Origin: Amoebophrya sp. A120
Lineage: Eukaryota; Sar; Dinophyceae; Syndiniales; Amoebophryaceae
NCBI GenBank assembly: GCA_905178155.1
Contig: CAJINV010000002.1
Coordinates: forward strand, 9,125,412-9,189,411
Reading direction: 5' to 3'
Length of the DNA: 64,000 nucleotides
A program made the position numbers and the translations under genes. The notes below the pieces were generated by a model. It did not search any database, was not told the DNA's origin, and saw only the letters and a list, made by a program, of their open reading frames with translations. Below, piece by piece: positions 37,885 through 49,000 of the stretch (position 1 is the first letter of the stretch; the number at the start of each line of letters is the position of its first letter).

Positions 37885-38623
37885 AAGGTACTGCTTGCTA
37901 AGTACAGCGGCGCGTCGAAGGGTCATACGGTCGAAGTTTTTTCTTTTACCGCGTCGAATGTGCTAGCTCGGCAGCCGTTGTGCAGCTGCATAGTCGTCGT
38001 CTCTCAAGCAGGGTTAGTTTATCTTACTCTACTGCATATGTTCGACTTCTCCGCCGCGGTTGTGTCTCACGACAGAACCGATGCGTGTTGTTGAACTGCC
38101 TACTGCATTTGTCACCTCGTGCACAGAACTTCTTTGTCTCCATAGTCAGTACCAAGAACTTTTCATCCTAATAGCTAACTAGCGCAGGCGATTTGGTAGG
38201 AGGAAAATAAACAACTAGACTTGTCTCTCCTCTAATTCTCTTCGGGCTGGGACAGGTTTTAGTTTTGAAATTCAGTTTGCATTTGCTCCATTTGACTCAA
38301 CGACTCAACTATTCAAAGGCAAGATTTGCGATTTGGATTTGCGATTTTTACCTAAGATTACAGTTTACAGAAAGCCGGTAGCTGGTCGTGAACCTAGCAA
38401 AGGCTGAACAGACTTCTAAGTTTATGCAAGATTACAAAAAAAAAAAAGCACGATCACTTTACAAGAGAAATACGATAGCCACAACGCGGGCGAGCTGCGT
38501 GAGTTTTTACCAAAGTATAAGAACATTGCGTCTGGTTATGAAAAATGTACTCAAGACATATATCCCGTTTTAGTTCTTTATTGCACAGCAAAATGTAGTT
38601 GCGAATACAATTCCATTTCCAAT

Positions 38624-38770
38624 ATGAACTTCCTCCTGGAGCAGGAGCATGCTATCCGAGGAAACGAAAATAAGAATGTCGAAATCGAAACTTTATCCAG
38701 AACTATTTCTGTGAATGACAGTGAACTTCAAGAAACTCCTCGTAGTCACCGCAGGAAGGTGAGAAGCTAG
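38624..38770 (+). CDS. Small open frame or first exon (48 codons)
   Basis: ATG 38624 opens a polar, Glu/Asn-rich frame beginning MNFLLEQEHAIRGNENKN and closing at TAG 38768-38770. Just before the stop, AGGAAG is followed by GTGAGA, a good donor, so this could be a first exon ending near 38758. No downstream exon is recognisable and chance cannot be excluded. Confidence 0.25.
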   Translation: MNFLLEQEHAIRGNENKNVEIETLSRTISVNDSELQETPRSHRRKVRS

Positions 38771-39599
38771 CTGCAGCATCCCCAAAGCATCCCGACAAAG
38801 GAGCTCTCGAAATTACATTCGGTGCTGCAACGTCCTATTACAGAACAACCTTGGAACGAAAAAAGGAATGGACTGTCGGTTTGCGTCTTACGACTTCGGC
38901 TGCGTTTGTCGTTTTCGTTTGTGGTCGGTTCGTCGTTCGTTGAGAATTGTTAAGTCGTTCATTCGTGGTACGTTGGAGAAAAAATAAAAACATCTCAATA
39001 TTAAATAACTGCCCGGGGTGCGCTCGTACGTGCTAAAAAAATCACTTCGTTCACCGCTTCTACAGTCATTACTTATGGCGTGGGCACTGATCAAACACGT
39101 TCGACGTACCTTATTTCCCCATGCTTGCTGCAGAGACCCACTTATACTTATTACTTATGTTTTTGTTTTTCCAGTTTCACCCCATTTCGGAATCATCGGC
39201 TTCACGAGCACGCGTTGCTTTCGACACACGACATCTCAGTGCGCACAGCAACCTCTTTGGCACTGTAACTGGTTCTGGTTGTTCTCATAGATCCAACCAA
39301 AACCCGCCAGACCACTGTCCAGTAGTTTTACACTGTTGAAAGGAACAAGAGCCGCGAGGACTTGTCGTGCTTGACCCCTACCGCCTCAGTATTCGGAACG
39401 CACATAAATTTTCTGCTGCAAGAATAAAGTTAAAGAAAAATGGCAGGAGACAAGAAGAACAAAGAAAACTCCCTTCGGGGCCGGTTTTCGAAGTACGCCT
39501 GTCGGAAGCGTGGTACGGTACTGAAAGAGGCTCTCGCGCCAGACTTTTCTCTGCGTCCATACGTGTTAAAAAATGCGCGATGTGTTGCGAAAAAGTATT

Positions 39600-39646
39600 C
39601 GCATCAGCAAATACAGCACAGTATTTGCATCAGCAAATACAGCACA
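39600..39646. repeat. Short direct repeat, two copies
   Basis: A 21-bp word (core CATCAGCAAATACAGCACAG) occurs at 39600-39620 and 39626-39646, separated by TATTT. Confidence 0.7.
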
Positions 39647-40177
39647 GGCTACGTAGAGATTATGACGTGCAAGTGAGGTAAGTATAAAATTAAAAAGCGC
39701 AAAGTAAGGAGAGAAATTGTTTGTTGCGGGTGCGAATTTCATTCGTATACAGGGTCGCAGGCTTGCCTTTGCGGAGTTCGGCTTTGCCTGGTTTTTTTCG
39801 ACGCCGGCGCAGCCGGCGGAAGCAGAAAAGCAGGGTCGACCGGGCTTCATGCAGCGGCGTCACCAGGTAAAATATTGATATTCCACTTTGATTGAAGCGT
39901 GTTTACTTTGGAAGGCAAAAAATTCTTGATGTTGGTGCACCACCAGAAAAAAAACATGATCAGATGTATTGTCATGATTTTGGTCTTGAGTTCCCTGAGT
40001 TTGTGTTTTTTTCTCCGTTATAATTTCTCTCTAGCCGCGAAGAAGACCAAGACGATGATTGAAGATCAAGTTGAACAGCGGAAGCGTCAACTTTTCTTCA
40101 TCATCGTCAAATCTTTTTTCAGTGCAAGCGAAAGGCTTGGTCATTGTGGATAAGTACTTACACGATCCTACGTCGAG

Positions 40178-42292
40178 ATGTGCGTGCAGGCACCACTTTT
40201 TCATCTCGTCACACATCAGGTTCATCCGGCCGCGCCCGGGGATGCCGACGACCAGACCGCAACGTCTGAAGCGACGCCTGGTGCTGCCGCGGCGCAAGGC
40301 TCCGCGAACGGAGACTGGGATGAGTTTCTGGACGGAACAAGTTCTGGAGACTTGGGATCTCCGCCGGGGCACGCTCGCGCCGGCGCCAGCGAAGAGCGGG
40401 AGGACGACCTCGAAGCAGGCGGCCGTAGTGCAGCCACAGCGACGACCCCACAGGACCTTGCAGTGCCCGGGGCGGTGCCGCCACAACCCGTTCTCGCGGA
40501 GTTGGACGACGAGTCCGCGACAAGTGCGCTGGAGCGTAATATCGATCCTCTGGCCATTCTGGCGCAACCTCATGCGAATATCATTTCGCTTCTTGGTGCC
40601 GCACCAGACGATTCCCAGCCATCGAGTACGGAAAGTGGTCTACTAGATGATTGGGAGCGCGTCACTGGACGAGACGAGTGCGTGGCGCTCCCCCTTTCTG
40701 AGGACGAAGACAAATGGTGGCGTCCGGACATCGGTCCGGAGTCCCGGTTTTGGAACAATCTAATGAAAGGCAAATGCCAGGATGTAACTTTGATCCTGCT
40801 GAACTTGCAGGCGTGGGGTCTCACTCCCGGCCTGCAATCCCGGGTTGCGGATTACATGGAGCGGGATCTTGCGAATATCGAGGTCGTGGGTGCTCTGATC
40901 ACGGTTGCCTTTAACAATGTATCTGGCTGGTGGGAACGCGTGAAACAACAGACCAAGTACAAAATTTTTAAAGCCCCCGAAGCAAAAAAAATATCCGGGT
41001 TTACGTGCTACGCTACGTTCCTCGTGGACGGTTTTGATGAGCCAACGAATGTATATCACGACGCGCTCGCGCATGGACATCGAGAATTATTTCCAAAACT
41101 CGTCGGCGGCGAACACTTTGAAAAAACAATTCTCCCGCTTATCCGCGAGGTGGAGAGAATTTCTCGCTGTGTCAAGTATGTGGGCCCCAAAGGTGAAGAT
41201 GACTCTGTAACCGTGCTTGCTTACGGCACTGAGCCAGGATCTAACGGTCAAGCTCTTTGGCTTCAGAAGACTGGGCCCGGGATGAAGACATATTACCGAC
41301 ACCAAGGTACAGCGGACGACCTCAATAAAAAAGTCATAGATGCAAGGCGACCGTACGGCTGGGTCTTTTTGCCGTCGCCCAACGCCTGGGAACAAAAGTT
41401 CCTGGATAAAGGAGATGCGGGGAGAGCAAGCGCCGCACCCGTCGAATTTTTCCAGGTCGGCGAGACGCGAGAAGACGAAGCGAGGGGCCGGTTTTTTGAC
41501 GAGCTTGAAAACCTTCTTGAAGCGCAGTTCAGAAAAGCGTTGCTTTTGCACATAGATCGCATGGACGCAGACAAGAACGGACTGCTTTGCCCGAACGAAA
41601 TCACGGATTATTTGATCAAGCATTCCCTGGAGCCGACCATTGAACTGATACTAGCCAGTCTGAAGTGGTCGTTAAAGATGTATCTTGTGGCAGCTGGAAA
41701 CACGCTCAGTGTGCTGTGGCCGAAGTTGCGGGAGATCATCGAGCGGAAGACGGACGCAGCGGTTCACCTCGCTGTAATGCAGATGCGGAGTACTCTTATC
41801 GAAGGAATTTCGGCGGACTCGGATGGCGATGGCCAAAAATCAAATCCCCGAGAAAGTGAAAGAAAAGAGCTTGATCTTCGTTTTGAGGAGAACTGGGGCT
41901 TCAGAGGATCCTGCGTCTCGACGAAACCACCGATGAAGGGGCCAGGCACTCCTCGCGGGGGGCGTCATACAGGAATAAGGGGAACCGACCCAGAATTCTT
42001 GTCCTTGCAAAAGCTCTGGCTGCAGCGTGTTGCAACGCGGTTAGTTCGTCTGTTTGTCAAGGAGTTCAGGTTGAAGGATGCGGCGCCGTCCGGGATCGCC
42101 AAAGACAACGACTTAGAGCAACTGTATAAAGACGCGGTTCTTCCCCCAGATGAGCAAATCGCATTGAAACGCGAAGAGCTGACAACGAGGCAGAATGAAG
42201 AAAGACGGCAGGCAAAGGAGGACAGCAATCGACTTGACGTTGCTTTTGGGCATTCCACTGGTGACCTTCTTCATACTGTCATGTTTCCTTAA
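40178..42292 (+). CDS. Unrecognised protein with one EF-hand loop
   Basis: A 704-codon open frame from ATG 40178 to TAA 42290-42292. The N-terminal 150 residues are Ala/Pro/Glu/Asp-rich and probably disordered. A Trp-rich segment, KWWRPDIGPESRFWNNLMKG, opens the folded part. Near residue 460, DRMDADKNGLLCPNEI contains a canonical 12-residue EF-hand loop with Asp, Asp, Asn, Gly and Glu at the expected places, so calcium binding is likely. Helical hydrophobic sequence follows (LASLKWSLKMYLVAAGNTL) and the C terminus is charged. No second EF hand is visible, which is unusual because the hands normally pair. The start may be an exon boundary, since a polypyrimidine-AG lies at about 40210 and a candidate first exon is at 39440. 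Function unknown. Confidence 0.65.
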   Translation: MCVQAPLFHLVTHQVHPAAPGDADDQTATSEATPGAAAAQGSANGDWDEFLDGTSSGDLGSPPGHARAGASEEREDDLEAGGRSAATATTPQDLAVPGAVPPQPVLAELDDESATSALERNIDPLAILAQPHANIISLLGAAPDDSQPSSTESGLLDDWERVTGRDECVALPLSEDEDKWWRPDIGPESRFWNNLMKGKCQDVTLILLNLQAWGLTPGLQSRVADYMERDLANIEVVGALITVAFNNVSGWWERVKQQTKYKIFKAPEAKKISGFTCYATFLVDGFDEPTNVYHDALAHGHRELFPKLVGGEHFEKTILPLIREVERISRCVKYVGPKGEDDSVTVLAYGTEPGSNGQALWLQKTGPGMKTYYRHQGTADDLNKKVIDARRPYGWVFLPSPNAWEQKFLDKGDAGRASAAPVEFFQVGETREDEARGRFFDELENLLEAQFRKALLLHIDRMDADKNGLLCPNEITDYLIKHSLEPTIELILASLKWSLKMYLVAAGNTLSVLWPKLREIIERKTDAAVHLAVMQMRSTLIEGISADSDGDGQKSNPRESERKELDLRFEENWGFRGSCVSTKPPMKGPGTPRGGRHTGIRGTDPEFLSLQKLWLQRVATRLVRLFVKEFRLKDAAPSGIAKDNDLEQLYKDAVLPPDEQIALKREELTTRQNEERRQAKEDSNRLDVAFGHSTGDLLHTVMFP

Positions 42293-43077
42293 GGTGATCA
42301 TGCAATATGATAGAGGAGGCTGCAGCTTAAGTATTTTCATTGTTCCCTGTGGCTGTCCCAATATGTCTGCTCCTGATCACTTTTCTGAAGATCTTTACAC
42401 TCTCCCCTCCCCCACAAACGCCTCTAGAAATAAAGATTACGTGCTGTTGGTTCGATCCACCATTCATCAAATATTCCTACTTACATTCTTCGTTCAATCA
42501 TTCAACTCAGCGTATGTTAAGGGAATCGTATCGCTCGTTTCACGCTTCTTTTTCGAAACTGCTATGAAAAAGTACACTTTTTGCCCTCGTCCTGTGGCTG
42601 TTCTGGTGGGTGCTGTCGAGATCCACGTGTTTCCTGGACCGCACTCAAGATGTCACAGGCACAGCTAGCATTCTTCGAACGGAGACATACATAATTTTGT
42701 ACACAAGTCTAATAATTAAAGCAACCTTTCCCCTTGCGACATGGAAAGTGGGTTGTCCTACAACATTTACTACACTCTTTTGCTCCTGTTCTTCTCTTCT
42801 GATCATGGTCTACAGTCCACTAATGTCGCGATGTAAAGCGAGTAATTGAGCGAAATTCCGGACGCAAAATTGCCCTTAGACCGCGATCGTCTCTTGTGTA
42901 GCTGGACGTTCAGTCTGATGCGAAAAATGCACCTATGTCACAGCCCCCTCGAGTGGACGCCGAAATGACATCGGTACTGTTTCAAAAAATAATGAATATC
43001 GAGTGTTTATTTCAATCGATGTGTGAGCAAGGACTACAAGAAGGAACGTGTTTCCATCGACGGAAAAGAAATAAAGG
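42293..43077. other. Intergenic, no gene seen
   Basis: T-rich sequence with short frames in all phases; nothing resembling a protein or RNA gene. It ends in the leader of the coiled-coil gene. Confidence 0.5.
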
Positions 43078-46000
43078 ATGGACGGCGTGGCGGAGCAGTT
43101 TGGAAAGGGTCTGGCAGACCTCGCGGCCCTACTGGAAACAAAGCTCGATGCGAAGCTGGCGGAGCATCTCGGTCGGTTCGAAGGCGAGATCTCGGGGCGG
43201 CTGGAAAAAACCGCGAAGGCGATAGCCGACCGAGAGCATGAGCAGCTGGAAATTTCGGTGCGCGGGTTTTTTAATTTGTTCATGTCTGTTTACTGAAATG
43301 GAACTGGTGTTGGGTGCTGGAAGAAGTTTTCCTCCTGTGCGTCGTACGTCCGGCGTTTCATGCGTGTAAACTGGTAGTCGTAGTATACATAGGTCCCATG
43401 TGCTGGACCTAAAAATTCTGCTCCTTGTCATAATGTGGGTGGCCGCGGAATTGAGTACTGAGTTCGAGGTATGTGCATTGACGTACTTTGTACCGTGCTA
43501 AGAAAAATCCAAGAAATTATCTCAATTAATTTACAACGTCCGCTGCCACAGCAACGCGCCATCGTGGACGAAGTGTTTGAGCCCCTGAAAGAAGACTTGG
43601 AGCAGACAAAGGAGGTGCTGAAGCAGGAGAGCATGCTGGTCGTGGAGAAGGTGTGTGAGAAGCTCGACAGTGTGCAGGCGGAGTATCAAATGTAAAAATG
43701 TCTGGGTCTGGAAGAATGCTTGTGATGCCGGTTTTCCATGACCCATGAGGTCTGGAATGCGAGACCCAGCATGACAGATTTTTGAGGTCTCTATCATGCC
43801 TTTCCTGCATGAGAAACTCCCTCTCAACTTGGTCAAAAGCGGACAGCTTTTGGTACTCACGCAACACAGATTTTTGCATCCTTCGGATTTAGCATGACAA
43901 GTTCAAAAAAGGGTCGTAAAAAAAGGGTCGTAAAAGATTAAAGGGTCGTAAAAAATATGGGAAAAAATCGGTCGTCGTTTTTCGTTCACAAGTCGGTACA
44001 TGATGTAGATGCATTCTAATGACCCTCTTCTGCGACGCGTGTTTTTCGTCATTGCCTGCGACTGGCTGTAAGTTGTGTATCAGGTTGTTGTATGGAAAAG
44101 CAGGCAGGAAACAATGAAAAAGAACAGGATGCGAGCGCCTCCTCGTTGAAGAGGAGGCGCATCCTTGAAGATGATTCCATTACCAAATAAAATAGCAGCT
44201 TTCTTTTTTTTTATTCTTTTGCTCTTTAAGGGTTTAGGTCTGAGGATTTTGAACAAGCGAGGACAAGCTCTTCCTGGCCTTTTTCAGCAACCAGCGCGCA
44301 AGACACCAGAGAGGAGCGCGACAAATCTAGTTGCCCTGGGTCGAGCACACACTCTCTTTGCAGGGTGTGTGTTGCTGATCTCGTTTTTACATGATGGACA
44401 CTATACACAGGGAAGAAGCAGACTGTTCTCTGGGCCATTGCGTCAGTGGATCGTGGGAGACTTGTTGCAGTTTTCAAAGAAAAACAACTCTGCTGCTAGT
44501 CAAGCATGAGAAGCCAGAAGCAATGCGCTTCAGTTTCTATTTTGATAGGTATGTAATACAGGTGGGGGGTGTGGACCTATCGGTCAAACAAGCACACTAC
44601 TCGGTATAAAATTAGCAATTCATAACGATGCAACAAATGATGAGAGCGATCAAGGACCTAATAAAGTGATGACGTTCTACACCAAGAATGACAACACTAA
44701 AAACACGAACCACGAACATCAGGCCCCTGATTATCCTAGTGATTAGCCTCGCAGTAATTATGTCTTGAGCTACCCTGATAGGGTGGATTTATACTCCACA
44801 GCACCGGTGTTCAGAGCACGGGACCACATAGGTTATCAGCCTCTGACTCACTTTAAAAGTTTACTAGTACTAGAATTCAGTCGCGTAGAACTAGAATTGT
44901 TTTGGTTTTATCGATTTACCGTAGGGGTAATTTGTTTACACGAGTTAAAACTTAAAAACTTGCACAGGTTTTAGTAGAAGACAATTTTTAATTTTAAACC
45001 AACAAGCCAAAAATCAAAAATGGCGACCACAGCTCCAACGTCGAAGCCGCTGGAGATGAAGCTGAGCAAGCTTACCCACGTTCTCGGGAAAGGATGAAGA
45101 TTATGCAGATTATCGCTTCCAGCTACGCGCCTACCTGGGTGGCCTTGATCTTTTGAAACCGCTGGACGGACCGGCATCGGCGGAGCAATCGCTGAAAATT
45201 TTTACGGTTCTGGCGAACGGGGTCAAGGGCCAAGGGATCAAGGAGATCCGCGGGGCGAAAGAAGGAGACGGGGAACACGCCTGGCAGCTGCTGGAGACGC
45301 GTTTTAACGCGAAAACCGGGGCACGAAAGTGCAGCCTGGTGCGGGAGTTGTTGACGTCCAAGCCGGAAAACAATTCCCCGGGCGCGGTTGAGTCGTGGAT
45401 CAATCGCAAAATCGAATTGGTGCTGCTGCTTGCCAACATGTCCGTGACTCTCGAAGAGCTTGCGGGCTATGCGGTGGTCGATTTTTTGCCGAACGAACTC
45501 AAGTCGGTGGCAGATGTTTTGACGCATACCGACATGAAAATTGCCAACGTCAAGCCCATCGCGATTGAAAAAGCGCACGCGGTCAAGCGGGCGAAGCAGC
45601 AACCGGCGGCAGCGCTGATCACGAAGGAGAAAGGCGACAAGGGGAAAGGCAAACACGGCAAAGGATACTGGTGGAAGCAGGGCGGTTGGGCGAAAAATAA
45701 CGACTGGGATACGAAGCAGAACAAAAATTCCGGGTGCTATGTCTGTGGTTCGGAATCGCACTACGCTCGGGATTGCCCGAAGAAAGCTAGCAAGGGGGCC
45801 AAGGGTAAGGACGACGCCAAAAACGGAAAAGGCGGGAACAACAACAACAGGGCCTACCTTGTTGTGGAAGATTTGTGACTGTCTCAAGATCAAGATGAAG
45901 TTTTAGAAAGTCGAAATCCCGATGGTATGATGAAGAGTAGTGCGAGATTTGTCGTTGATTCCGCTGCGGAGAAGAACATAACCACCACTACGGCGGGGGT

Positions 46001-49000
46001 TTTGGTTGAAAGTTTTACGAACGAAAAACAGGGAATCGAAGGCGTCGATGGCAGTGTGGTGAAAGCAGAAAAAGTTTATCTGAAAGAAAATTTCATGGGT
46101 TTGAAAAACGCACTACATTCCGAAGAACTGACCCACAACCTGCTGAGCATTTCGGAGCAGATTGGCGAGGGGTGCAGATTTGTTTTTGGACCGGACGGCT
46201 GTTACGCAGTTAGCCCGGGCGGGGAAAGATACGAGCTGGAGAGGCGTGGAGGCCTATTCACGATGGAAATCCAAGAGAAAGACAAGCGCGCGCAGGCGTT
46301 TAAAGTTTCGGAGCAGCGAAACCACGAGCGGCGGGGGCATTTTCACAACAAAGCCGGACGGGTGAAATTTTGCCACGCTTGTGCAGCACAGAAGGGGAAA
46401 CGCAAACCGGTCAAGCAGAAACGGCCGGAAAAGTATGCGGCTACGAAGTTCGGCGAGCTGGTGGCGGGCGATTTAGTCGGGCCGCTTCCGGAGTCGCACA
46501 ACGAGCACAGATACTTCCTGACCTTGGTGGACGATGCTACGGGGTGGCTTGAGGTCTATCCCATAAAAAGCAAAACGGCGGACGAAGTTGCGACAGGGCT
46601 CGCGACTTGGAGAAGACTCAATGGGCATTTCAAAACTTTCAGGTCCGACAATGGCCTCGAGTTTTGTAATGACTTCCTGCGTTCTCTGTTTTTGAAGTGG
46701 GGAACGACGCACACCAGGGCGGCACCATACTCACCGAACCAAAACGGAAAATGCGAACGCTTCAACCAAACGGCGACGGAGTGCGCGCGGGCACTCTTGC
46801 ACAACGTCGACCAGAAACTTTTGGCCGGCGGCGGTCAAGTGCGCGGCGTATCTGTACAACAGGGCAGAACGCAGACGGGAACGGGCGCCGTACTACCTTC
46901 GGTGGAAACGAAGCCCGACCTACGGACACTTGAAAAAGTTTGGATGCGTAGCATATGCCAGGACTCCGGTGCGGAATAAGATGGATGCCAAGTTTTTGAA
47001 GGGTGTTTTTGTTGGATATTCTGAAGATTCACCGGCGTACCGGGTTGCCGTTGTCGCGAAGGACAAGCGGGGCCGCAAGTCGATTGCGGTAATCACATCG
47101 AGAGATGTGAAATTCAACGAGGGCGAACTCGTTGGAAACTTGGTAGCTGGGTCGGTTTTCACAAACGAGGAGTCAGTTTTGGAGGGGTTTGGAGGAAAGG
47201 AAGAAGACAATGTCCAACAGGTCAAGCACGTGGAGACAGCGTTCTTCCATCCAGTCAACGCGATGGAAGTTGAGGGAGAAGATGCGGAATGCGCGGAGCC
47301 ACGACCGGAGAGCGAAATCGTCGACGAAGAGGACGATCTATTTGCAGACGACAGGCCGCAAACACGGGCGGACGACGAAAAGCAGTCCGCAGCCATTGAA
47401 GGAATTCAGTGGGCAGAAGCAGAAAAGCAGGAGGAGAGAGAAGCAAAACGCCAGAAAACGGGACAGGGCGAAACCCTGCCGGACCTCGACGACGGGGACG
47501 AATTCGGTGGGTTCCAGGTTCCAGAACTCGGGGGGGTGCCAGCTGTTCAGCAACAGCAGGAACAGCAGCAACAGCCTGCTCCGATGGACGTCGATTTTGA
47601 AAAATCGAGCGACGAAGAAATGGCGGAAACAGAGGAAGAAGAGGAGGAGGAAGAACTTGACGAGCGAGAAGTGCGGCGGCTACGGCGGCACAAGGCTCGG
47701 GACAAGTTTCTTCAAGAAGAAGCCAAGAAAAAGGGGAAGAAGAAACAGCGGCGGCAGCAGGTAGACAAAACTTTCGGAGCAAAACGCGCGAAAGCTTTTG
47801 TTACGGTGGTACCGAAAAAGGAAGCGCTCAAGGGTCCGGAACAAGAAACGTGGCGGGCCGCGATGAACGCAGAGAAATCCGGTCTGGAAAAGTTGGATGG
47901 CTGGGAAGTGGTTCAACCGGGAACGATTCCGAAGGGCGCAAAAATCCTACCCATGTTCAACATTTTCGAGTTGAAAAAGGACGGACGACGCAAATGCCGA
48001 CTAGTATGCTGCGGAAACCATCAAGAATTGGATCTGCAGTCGGTATTTAGCCCGGCGGTGAGTCAAACCACGCTTCGGCTTTTGGCTATGCGGATGGCGA
48101 AAGGCGATGACAGCTGCGGGCTGGACATCGCTCAAGCTTTTCCCAATGCGCCGCTGGACGAAGGTGAAGAAATCTACTGCAAGCTACCGGAGGAGATGGG
48201 CGGCGATCTGATTAAACTCAGAAAGGCTCTCTACGGGCTTCGCGTATCTCCAAGGCGGTGGAGTTCTCACTTCGCAAGGGAACTAGAAAAAATGGGATGG
48301 ATACGATCGGAATCAGATGCGGGGATTGTTTTGGAAAGAGTGCGAAGACGGCGAGAAGATTTTTATATCTGTATACGTCGACGACGGCCTATTAGTGGGC
48401 AAAACGCACCTGATTCAGACTGAACGAGAAAAAATTCTGCAACGCTTCAAGGGGCGGAAGATCGATCCAGTTCGATTGGACGATGGGACTATGGTCATGG
48501 AGTATCTTGGATTCAAAATCTATCGTCTTCCTACCGGGGCGATTCAGATCGGTTTGGACTACAATAAGATGCTGAAAAAGTTCGACTTCTTACCGGGAGC
48601 ACGCAGGCACACCGATCAAGAAATCCTTGACGCAAACAGGGTCGAAAAGTGCAGACTTGAAGTCTTATCGATCTTTGGTCGGGAACTTGGCATGGCTGCA
48701 GAACGCGCGACCCGAAATCGCCTACGCAGTAAAAGAAGTATCCCGATACATGTCAGCACCGAGCGAAGAAGCAGAAGAAGCGGCGAGGCATCTTGGTTCT
48801 TATCTTTCATCGACAGAAGATCACCGACTCACCTTTTTAGACACAGACTGGAGCACCTTGGTCATGCATACGGACTCGGATTTTGCAAGCGAAATTCCGG
48901 GGCGGAAAAGCACGACGGGCGTCATGATCAGCATGGGCTCAAGTCACCTCAAGTGGACCAGCGCTACACAGAAACTAGTGGCGACCAGTACGTGTGAGGC

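Larger units (their letters stand above)
37885..40177. other. Long intergenic stretch with possible small exons
   Basis: An AATAAA near 38208 may end the dynein transcript. Apart from the small frame at 38624 and the 21-bp repeat at 39600, I see only short frames. ATG 39440 begins MAGDKKNKENSLRGRFSK and is followed by a possible donor (GAAGTACG), so it may be a first exon of the EF-hand gene, whose acceptor could be the CACATCAG at about 40210-40217. A GCCGGCGCAGCCGGC hairpin lies near 39803. Confidence 0.45.
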
